Assembly (NCBI GenBank): GCA_030425805.1
Contig: JAUHZC010000001.1
Coordinates: 1 to 64,000 of the forward strand
Length of the DNA: 64,000 bases
Direction of reading: 5' to 3'
DNA from: Alphaproteobacteria bacterium
Lineage (GTDB): Bacteria; Pseudomonadota; Alphaproteobacteria; JAUHZC01
Part shown: one piece after another, positions 24,630-31,787 of the stretch
How the letters are laid out: every line of letters begins with the position of its first letter
Position numbering within the stretch: position 1 is the first letter of the stretch
Program-made: the position numbers and the translations under genes
Notes under the pieces: model-generated
What the model was told of the DNA's origin: nothing
The model's input: the letters and a program-made list of their open reading frames with translations, nothing else
The model's database searches: none

Positions 24630-26381
24630 ATGTATTTTCCAAAATATAGAAATTTTCTTCTATTTTTTATATTGTTTTTTAATGTGAGTATTTTAACTGG
24701 AGCTGATGGAGGGCCGCCAATAGGTGCCTCAGGTGCGCTTGCTCCTGGTGCTCCGGCTGCTCTTGGACTTATACGGGCTTGGGTGAATAAGTCACTTTCT
24801 TATGGTCGCGAATGGCCACGCCCCGCAGGCCGTGGGGCTGGTGGGGGTCAAGCTGTTCCAGAGTCTGATGATCCAGCGGCAAGAGCGCGTGCTCTTGGCC
24901 TGCCGGCTCCCCGTGTCCAGAGAAATATGAGCAAAGAGTATATCCGACATGTGATTGACCGTGCAGAGAAGTCTGATGCTGATGTTCGTGAAATCAAGAT
25001 TGCTATTTTTGTAATGACAGACGCGACAGTCATACGAGATCTTATTAACGCAGCTCAGAGGGGAGTCAGAGTTCAAATTGTCACAGACAACCGGAACCGG
25101 GTTACCTATGCCAGGCTAAAACGTGAGGTGAATACATTTAATAATCGTGTGGATGCAATGCCTGCAGGTCGGCCTCGGCCCCCTTTGATTGAGTTAAAAC
25201 TTTGGCGTGGAGCTGGAGGAATTTTGCATACTAAAATTCTATATGTCCGTTATGGCGATACAGAACATGTGATTGAAGGATCTTATAATATTTCGGACAA
25301 TGCTGATGATCACAATGTTGAAAATGTGACATGGTTTTCACATCTTGTGGGTCCAGAAATAGCTGAAGATGAGAGAAAAAGATTCGATCTCTGGCCGAGG
25401 GAGCATAATCCTTCTGTGCGCCATTTAATCACGCACTATCGCAATCAAGTTGAAGAGCTTATGCGCCATCCAAGGGCAGTGCTTGTACAGCATCGTGGTG
25501 GGGGAGCAGGTGGTGAAGCTATAGAGGGAGTTGCTCAAAAAAGAAGGGCTATGGGGCTAATTATAGATAATGTTGAGCGCATGGGGCCTGATTTCCTTGA
25601 TAATTTTGATGCAGAGGTTCTCGATGCTTATGAAGAGGTGGATCGAAATTTCCGCAGAAAACTTGCGAAGGCTGAAGCTGACTATAGGCGTAAAGGAAGA
25701 GGAAAAGGTGAAGGTAAGGAAGATGGAGAAGAAGGCATGGGTGGCTTTCTAGAGGAAGAAGAGGAAGAAGGCACCGGTGGAGGAGGCTTCAGTTTGGGTA
25801 GAACAGAAGTTCTCCGGTCAGCTGGAGCTTTTGGCCGAGGACGGGGAGGTGCTGTGCCACCTCCTGTATCAGCTCCCCGCTCTGGACCAGTGCCTGCTTC
25901 ACGAAGTGCGGTTGCTGCACCACCCCCCCCTTCAACTCTTCCAGGTGCGCCAACAGTTGCTCCCGGTCCTCCAGTGGCAGGGCTTCCTGTAGGGGTAATG
26001 CCACCAGCAACGTCCCTTCCCAGAGGGGTAGGGGCGCCAGGCTATGTAATGCCACGAAGTGGTGGTGGGGGTCGTACACCAACTGCTCCTGCTCCAAGCT
26101 TTGTTGGAGGAGGGAGGGCATCTGCTGTTCCAAGGAGTGGTAGTATGCCTGTCAGACATGGTGGTGGGGTTCGTGCCCCAACTGCTCCCTCTCTTGGTTT
26201 TGCTGGGGGAGGAATGTCTCGGGCTGGAAGTGTTCCCATGAGGCAAGGTGGATACGGTGCTATGGGTGTTCCCCCTGCTCCTCAAGCAGGGGTTGCGCAC
26301 CTTCCATCTGAAGCAGGCACAAAGAGAAGGCGCACTGAGGCTTTAGGTCGTGATGGTGCAAGGCGACCAGATATTCCCTAA
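24630..26381 (+). CDS. Secreted phospholipase D-like protein with a Gly/Pro-rich tail
   Basis: 583 residues from ATG 24630, with a signal peptide (FLLFFILFFNVSILTGADG). Residues about 110-240 form a single PLDc domain: REIKIAIFVMTDATVIRDLI, AAQRGVRVQIVTDNRNRV, then H200-x-K202 (HTKILYVRYGD) and GSYNISDNADDHNVENVTWF. One HKD copy per chain is typical of the Nuc/BfiI endonuclease branch, which works as dimers. The Asp expected five residues after K202 is not there; D210 is three residues later, so activity is uncertain. A charged helix follows, and residues about 400-583 are disordered Gly/Pro/Ala/Ser repeats. The export signal makes an extracellular or host target possible. Confidence 0.75.
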   Translation: MYFPKYRNFLLFFILFFNVSILTGADGGPPIGASGALAPGAPAALGLIRAWVNKSLSYGREWPRPAGRGAGGGQAVPESDDPAARARALGLPAPRVQRNMSKEYIRHVIDRAEKSDADVREIKIAIFVMTDATVIRDLINAAQRGVRVQIVTDNRNRVTYARLKREVNTFNNRVDAMPAGRPRPPLIELKLWRGAGGILHTKILYVRYGDTEHVIEGSYNISDNADDHNVENVTWFSHLVGPEIAEDERKRFDLWPREHNPSVRHLITHYRNQVEELMRHPRAVLVQHRGGGAGGEAIEGVAQKRRAMGLIIDNVERMGPDFLDNFDAEVLDAYEEVDRNFRRKLAKAEADYRRKGRGKGEGKEDGEEGMGGFLEEEEEEGTGGGGFSLGRTEVLRSAGAFGRGRGGAVPPPVSAPRSGPVPASRSAVAAPPPPSTLPGAPTVAPGPPVAGLPVGVMPPATSLPRGVGAPGYVMPRSGGGGRTPTAPAPSFVGGGRASAVPRSGSMPVRHGGGVRAPTAPSLGFAGGGMSRAGSVPMRQGGYGAMGVPPAPQAGVAHLPSEAGTKRRRTEALGRDGARRPDIP

Positions 26382-26382
26382 A

Positions 26383-27417
26383 TCAGGCAGCTTTGGTCTT
26401 TAAAAGGGGCGCACTTTCTGCAAGTGTCCAGGCAAAAGTTTCCCGAAGATCATAGACAGGAGACCAATTTAATGTCTCTCGAAGAGCTGTCGTTTTTGGT
26501 ACCCGACGATCTACATCTGCGTAGCCTTTTCCATAGTGAGCTTCAGCACTTGTGATCTCAAGCTGTGTTTTTTCAGCATAAGAACCAAAGAAAGCATCTT
26601 CTTTCATCACGTCTAGAAGAGTCTCTGCAAATTCTTTCATGGAATATTCTTGATCCGCACGACCGATGTTGAATATGCCACCAGAGGCTACGTTTCCTGG
26701 ATTCTCAATCATCTTTATCAACGCAGAAATACCATCCCGAGCATCAATAAAGCAGCGCCGTTGTTCGCCACCGTTCACGAGGGAGATCTTTTGCTGGCGA
26801 ACCACATCCGCCATAAAGCGTGTTAGGGCTCGTGCTCGATATTCTTCACCTGCTTTAAGGCTGTCAAGGCGGGGGCCAATCCAGTTAAAAGGGCGGAAAA
26901 GGGTGAAATTTAGGCCCTTTTCACCATAAGCATGAATCACACGATCTAAAAGCTGTTTAATACAGGAATAAATCCACCGGGTTTCTTGAATAGGGCCTAA
27001 GACAAGAGGGGAAGTTGTCTCATCAAACTCTTTATCAGGGCACATACCATAGACTTCTGAGGTGGAGGGAAAGAGGAGATGTGTCTTTGCCTTTAAACAT
27101 AACTCGATGTAGGGAAGGTTGGATTGGAAATCTAATTCAAAGACCTTCAGAGGGTTTTTTACGTAAAGCGCGGGATTTGCAATTGCAACCAAGGGCAGGA
27201 GTGTGTCAGCCCACTCAATGGATTCTTGGATCCATTTATGGGCAGTAACCACATCTTCTTTGACAAACGTTAGGCGGGGGTTATCAAGGTGGTGATGGAG
27301 ATTGCTGTCCCCAAGGTCCAGGGCTCGAATCTGAAAGTCTGTTTTTTCAAGCAGAGCATCAATGAGATGGCTGCCAATAAACCCATTGGCTCCAAGGATC
27401 AGAACTTTCTTTGTCAT
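26383..27417 (-). CDS. arnA: UDP-glucuronate decarboxylase (ArnA C-terminal domain alone)
   Basis: SDR enzyme that oxidatively decarboxylates UDP-glucuronate to UDP-4-keto-pentose, the first committed step of aminoarabinose synthesis. GANGFIGSHL nucleotide motif, PSTSEVYG, and FRPFNWIGPRLDSL, a signature of the ArnA dehydrogenase half. The 344 residues match only that half; the formyltransferase domain of the 660-residue E. coli protein is absent. Last gene of arnT-E-B-C-A, overlapping arnC by four bases. Confidence 0.9.
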   Translation of the reverse strand: MTKKVLILGANGFIGSHLIDALLEKTDFQIRALDLGDSNLHHHLDNPRLTFVKEDVVTAHKWIQESIEWADTLLPLVAIANPALYVKNPLKVFELDFQSNLPYIELCLKAKTHLLFPSTSEVYGMCPDKEFDETTSPLVLGPIQETRWIYSCIKQLLDRVIHAYGEKGLNFTLFRPFNWIGPRLDSLKAGEEYRARALTRFMADVVRQQKISLVNGGEQRRCFIDARDGISALIKMIENPGNVASGGIFNIGRADQEYSMKEFAETLLDVMKEDAFFGSYAEKTQLEITSAEAHYGKGYADVDRRVPKTTALRETLNWSPVYDLRETFAWTLAESAPLLKTKAA

Positions 27418-28427
27418 GAGGTGGCTTTCTTCGTTATTTTGCGAGGGGCTTTTGCTTTTTTAGCGGGAGTGGCCTTAAGAGGGCGTGTTTCTTTTGCCTC
27501 CCGGATAATATAGCGAGGGCGCCCTCGGACAACTTCATAAATGCGTCCAACATATTCTCCGAGAATGCCAATGCCAGTGATGACAACACTGATTAGGAAG
27601 AAGGCAATGGCGAAGAGAGTGAAAAGTCCTTCAGCCTCCGGGCCGTAGACAATTCGTCGGAAGGCCATATAGGCTACCAAACAGGCACTAAGAATCGAAA
27701 CGATGAATCCGAAAAAAGTAAAAAGCTTGATGGGGACAAGTGAGAAGGACGTAAAGAGATCCAGACTGTACTGAATGAGCTTGAGAGGAGTGTACTTAGA
27801 GGTACCCTCTTCACGGGCCTCATGAGCTACAGGAATATCAATTGGATTTGCCGCAAAAAGATAAGCCAAAACCGTAATAAAGGTAGAGGTTTCTCGGCAA
27901 CTGAGAATTTGATCCGTCACATGGCGGTCGTAGGCCATCAACATGCACCCATGATCTTTTGTGTGGATGCCCATAAATGTCTCCCGGGCCCAATTTGAGA
28001 GTTTGGAGACCAGCTTGCGAAGAGGGTGATCATTCCGATCTTCTCGGTATCCGCTAACCAAATCATGCCCTTGGTCATAGTACTTGAGGAGTTTTGGAAT
28101 TTCCTCCGGTGGATTTTGGCAATCAGCATCTAAATTTACGATGACCTGGCCTCTGGAAACTTCAAATCCGGCTAGAATCGCTAAGTGCTGCCCAAAATTA
28201 CGCATGAGGTGCACAGGGCGCATAACATCAGGGCGTTCCTTATAGAAGCGATCCAAGATCTCTGTCGTTTTATCTTGGCTTCCGTCGTTAACAAGTAAAA
28301 CCTCGTAAGATCGTTTCAATCGATCCATTGTCGGGATTAAGCGATTAAACAAAGTTTGCAGGCAAGCTTCCTCATTGTAGCAAGGAATAACAACGGAAAT
28401 CTCAGGGGATGTGTTTGATTTACTCAT
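27414..28427 (-). CDS. arnC: Undecaprenyl-phosphate aminoarabinose (formyl) transferase ArnC
   Basis: Family 2 glycosyltransferase that moves the pentose from UDP to undecaprenyl phosphate. N-terminal GT-A domain with SVVIPCYNEE, LLVNDGSQD and LDADCQNPPEE; two membrane helices near 235-300. The C-terminus has a Lys/Ala-rich tail (KKAKAPRKITKKATS) not usual for ArnC. A related GtrB-type transferase is possible, but the operon supports ArnC. Confidence 0.88.
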   Translation of the reverse strand: MSKSNTSPEISVVIPCYNEEACLQTLFNRLIPTMDRLKRSYEVLLVNDGSQDKTTEILDRFYKERPDVMRPVHLMRNFGQHLAILAGFEVSRGQVIVNLDADCQNPPEEIPKLLKYYDQGHDLVSGYREDRNDHPLRKLVSKLSNWARETFMGIHTKDHGCMLMAYDRHVTDQILSCRETSTFITVLAYLFAANPIDIPVAHEAREEGTSKYTPLKLIQYSLDLFTSFSLVPIKLFTFFGFIVSILSACLVAYMAFRRIVYGPEAEGLFTLFAIAFFLISVVITGIGILGEYVGRIYEVVRGRPRYIIREAKETRPLKATPAKKAKAPRKITKKATS

Positions 28428-29617
28428 GGGGATACTTTAAGAATTTCATTCAAAATATCAATCACTTTATGCGCTTGTTCAGCCTCCATCCGGGGGTGAA
28501 GAGGTAAAGAAATGATGTTTTGTCCTACATAGTGAGAAATTGGAAGACCTTGAGGTGGGAGAGGAACTTGCTTCTTAATGTAGTCAAAATCACTACAGGA
28601 CTGGTAGTGAAGACCTGTTCCCACATTTCGTTCTTTCAGGGCGTTCATCAGTTCATCTCGCGTCAAAGGGCTGTTTTCCCGTAAGACAATTTGAAAGAGG
28701 TGGCGTGCATGAACGTAATCATAATCTGGCTTGCCCATGATCCGGCAATAAGGATGATTAGTAAGCCCTTCTTCGTACACAGCTGCCAAAGCTTGGCGAT
28801 GCTTCACAAAGGTATCCAGCTTGTCAATTTGATGGAGACCAATAGCGGCCTGAATGTCCATCATGTTATATTTAAAACCTGGTAACAGAACGTCGTAGCC
28901 TTGTTGGCCTGTCTTTCCGAATCGATTCCAGGCTTCTCGGTCAATCCCATGAAAAGTCAGCTTTTTGATCCGATCTGCAATGGCTGGATCATTTGTTAAA
29001 ACAGCACCGCCCTCACCAGTGGTCATATTTTTGTTTGGATGGAAACTTAGAACACAAATATCATTGAAAGACCCAATGGGTTTGCCTTTATAAAACGCAC
29101 CGCTAGCATGTGCTGCATCTTCCACTAAGCGAATTCCACGCTTTTCTTGGAGCTCAAGATAGATATCAAGGTCCACAGGAAGCCCAGCAAAATGAACAGG
29201 CATGATAGCCCGTGTTCTGGGCGTGATGGCAGCCTCAAGTTGCTGTGTATCCAGATTCAATGTCTCAGGGTCGATATCTACAAAGACAGGTGTACCGCCT
29301 GCATGGATGATTGTATTGACGGTAGCAACAAAGGTCATTGGTGTGGTAATGACTTCGTCCCCTGGCTGAAGATCCAGCGCCAAGAGGCTGAGGTGAAGTC
29401 CTGCTGTGGCAGAGCTGACACAGACGACATGCTCTGCCTGGTGATAGGCTTTAAGCTTCTCTTCAAAGGCTTTGACACGAGGACCTGTCGTGAGCCAATC
29501 AGATTTTAGGCAAGATACAACCTCTTCAATCTCATGGTCATCGAGTGTAGGTCTTGCAAAAGGGAAGAAATTTTCAAAGTGCGTTCCGTGAGTCGTCATC
29601 GTCTTTGCAGTCTCCAT
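28424..29617 (-). CDS. arnB: UDP-4-amino-4-deoxy-L-arabinose aminotransferase ArnB
   Basis: PLP enzyme of the DegT/DnrJ/EryC1 family that aminates UDP-4-keto-arabinose using glutamate. PLP lysine K196 in SFHPNKNMTTGEGG; D167 in VEDAAHASGA; WLTTGPRVKAFEEKL at the N-terminus. 397 residues. Starts one base after the arnE stop codon; overlaps arnC by four bases. Confidence 0.92.
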   Translation of the reverse strand: METAKTMTTHGTHFENFFPFARPTLDDHEIEEVVSCLKSDWLTTGPRVKAFEEKLKAYHQAEHVVCVSSATAGLHLSLLALDLQPGDEVITTPMTFVATVNTIIHAGGTPVFVDIDPETLNLDTQQLEAAITPRTRAIMPVHFAGLPVDLDIYLELQEKRGIRLVEDAAHASGAFYKGKPIGSFNDICVLSFHPNKNMTTGEGGAVLTNDPAIADRIKKLTFHGIDREAWNRFGKTGQQGYDVLLPGFKYNMMDIQAAIGLHQIDKLDTFVKHRQALAAVYEEGLTNHPYCRIMGKPDYDYVHARHLFQIVLRENSPLTRDELMNALKERNVGTGLHYQSCSDFDYIKKQVPLPPQGLPISHYVGQNIISLPLHPRMEAEQAHKVIDILNEILKVSP

Positions 29618-30001
29618 CTAGGCAGTACCTTTTGCTAAGGCTAAAACATACACCCCGGCACAAATCAGAGCAACACCTAAGCCTTTTTGCCAGGTGAGGG
29701 CTTCATCAAAAAAATACCACCCTAAAAAGACAGTCGCAACGAAGCTGAGACTCATCATGGGGTAAGCAATGGAAACCTCAACCCGGGAGAGAACATACAT
29801 CCAGGTTAAAACACTAATTACGTAGATGGTTAAAGCTCCAATGATCTGAGGGGTGAAAAGGCATCCAAAAAATTGGCTGCAAAAAACCCCCATATTTTTG
29901 GTGGAAAGATCAATTGAAATCATTGCTGAGCGAATGAGAGCCTGGGCTGCAGCATTGATTGCAACACAAAAAAGAATAAGGGAAATGTTGATAGCATCCA
30001 T
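29618..30001 (-). CDS. arnE: Small multidrug-resistance-type flippase subunit (ArnE/ArnF-like)
   Basis: 127 residues with four membrane helices and the EamA/SMR motif EVSIAYPMMSLSFV near residue 75. In E. coli ArnE and ArnF form a heterodimer that flips undecaprenyl-linked aminoarabinose; here only one subunit is encoded, so it may act as a homodimer. Its start overlaps the arnT stop by one base. Confidence 0.8.
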   Translation of the reverse strand: MDAINISLILFCVAINAAAQALIRSAMISIDLSTKNMGVFCSQFFGCLFTPQIIGALTIYVISVLTWMYVLSRVEVSIAYPMMSLSFVATVFLGWYFFDEALTWQKGLGVALICAGVYVLALAKGTA

Positions 30002-31650
30002 TATGAGAGCTTCCGATTTGTAAAAACAAGCACGTAGCCATTTGAGGCGAAGAGATGAAGCGAGGAGAGAAGATTTTTTGTCATGCTTACAAGGGTATTT
30101 CGCGTCAAAAGAATCACGGTCTTTTCGGATTTCCAGAGCTTTTTAAGATCTTCAGGTGTCATCACAACACTCTCTTTTTCTGGATCATCTTGTTTCAGGC
30201 CAAAGTCAAATTCACTCCCAACTCCCACAAGCTTTGTTCGTTGCCCAAGGTAAACAGGGGCATCATAAGCATAGCTAATATACTGTACGATCACAGCATC
30301 TTCTGGGGCGCTCCTGAGAATTTCTTGTGCAAGGGGTTTAAAGCTAGGGCGGCGTAGGTGTTGATAAGACTGTTCCGCCAAAGGATAAAAACCAATGATG
30401 AAGGTTAGAAGCGTGAGGATGAATTTCTCCCGTGTTCGGACTTTGGCCACCATCCACACAATAAAGCCAATAAACCAGATTCCCAGGAGAGGAAAAGAGA
30501 GAGGGATTTGCGCCGTCATGAGCCCATCACGATGCACAAGGTAAATAACAACGCCTAAGAAAATGGTAAAGAAGGCAGCAAAGATCCAGCGATAGTGGGC
30601 GCGTAATCTTTCTTTCTCAACCCACTGTTGGATGAATTGCGCAAGGATAAGGCTTAAAGGTGGAAAAACAGGGAGAATATAGGGAACAAGCTTACTATTT
30701 GCGATGGAAAAAAAGACTGTAATGCTGATAATCCAGGTCCAGATAAACTTGGCTTTGGGGTCTTCAAAACCTTTGCGCCAAGACTCCTTTAAGCTGGACG
30801 TGAGAAAGAAAAACCAGGGAAAAAGCCCAGCAAAAATTATAGGCAGGAAAAACCAAAAAGGTTGGTAACGTCCATGCTCTGTCGTTGTATAGCGGATAAA
30901 GTGCTCATACACAAAGTAGAAGTAAGGGAATTCAGGGTTTTTCGCAGAAACAAGGATATGCCAAGGGGCCGCAATTCCAAGGAAAAGAAGGATACCTGGC
31001 AGCCAGTAAGTAAATCTCAAGACATTGTACTCTTTTGCCCAAAACATCCAAAGGAAGAAGACAAGGCCTGGTAAAACGAGCCCAATGAGGCCTTTAGTTA
31101 GAACAGCCAAGGCCATGAAAGTATACAGAAGAATTTTGAACTTGGTTTCCTCACCTTTATTTCGGGCGTGAAAAACGGCAATCCCCGCATAGAGTGCTAG
31201 GGAAATTAGGACGGCTGCAGCCATATCCAGAATAATGACTCGGCTCAACCCGAAATAAAGAAGGCTGGTTCCCAAAATTACTGCAGCCCAAATGGCTGTT
31301 TTTCGATCATAGAGCTTCTGTACAAAGTAGAACTGACCAACCACACCCCCAAATCCGAACAGGGCCGGGACAAGGCGCCCAACAAACTCTGTGGTGCCAA
31401 AGAGGCCTTGGAAAAGCCCAAGGATCCAGTACACGAAAGGTGGCTTTTCGAAGTATTTGATGCCATTAAGACGGGGAGTGACCCAATCTCCAGATGTGAA
31501 CATCTCCCAGCCGATTTGCATGTAACGTCCTTCATCGGGGGTATCAAAAGGACGCCATCCCAGAATAAAGAGGAAGAAACACCCCAGGCCTACAAAGCCA
31601 TAGGTCACAAAGTTCCGCTCAATTTGTTTGCTTAAAGAGGTCAACATCAT
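30001..31650 (-). CDS. arnT: Aminoarabinose-lipid A transferase ArnT
   Basis: GT-C membrane glycosyltransferase that moves aminoarabinose from undecaprenyl phosphate to lipid A phosphates. 549 residues, about 12 membrane helices, with the catalytic-loop motif RPFDTPDEGRYMQIGWEM near residue 35 and KYFEKPPFVYWIL, both diagnostic of ArnT/PMT. It is the first gene of the arn operon. This modification lowers negative charge and gives polymyxin and cationic-peptide resistance. Confidence 0.92.
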   Translation of the reverse strand: MMLTSLSKQIERNFVTYGFVGLGCFFLFILGWRPFDTPDEGRYMQIGWEMFTSGDWVTPRLNGIKYFEKPPFVYWILGLFQGLFGTTEFVGRLVPALFGFGGVVGQFYFVQKLYDRKTAIWAAVILGTSLLYFGLSRVIILDMAAAVLISLALYAGIAVFHARNKGEETKFKILLYTFMALAVLTKGLIGLVLPGLVFFLWMFWAKEYNVLRFTYWLPGILLFLGIAAPWHILVSAKNPEFPYFYFVYEHFIRYTTTEHGRYQPFWFFLPIIFAGLFPWFFFLTSSLKESWRKGFEDPKAKFIWTWIISITVFFSIANSKLVPYILPVFPPLSLILAQFIQQWVEKERLRAHYRWIFAAFFTIFLGVVIYLVHRDGLMTAQIPLSFPLLGIWFIGFIVWMVAKVRTREKFILTLLTFIIGFYPLAEQSYQHLRRPSFKPLAQEILRSAPEDAVIVQYISYAYDAPVYLGQRTKLVGVGSEFDFGLKQDDPEKESVVMTPEDLKKLWKSEKTVILLTRNTLVSMTKNLLSSLHLFASNGYVLVFTNRKLS

Positions 31651-31758
31651 GACAGAAGACTACGCGATTTTCTCATGCTGCGCTAGTGTTTCTATTCGTG
31701 AAAATAGTCGTTGTAGATGCTTCTTTCCTTCAGGAGCATGGTGATCAATAAAGCAAAT

Positions 31759-31785
31759 GGATTCCTGGTCGTAGTCCGGAATGAC
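31759..31785. repeat. Single palindrome of the GGATTCC...GGAATGAC type
   Basis: An imperfect palindrome beginning GGATTCC and ending GGAATGAC, in the gap before arnT; a closer palindrome of the same type ends the block at 39112. Confidence 0.5.
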
Positions 31786-31787
31786 AG

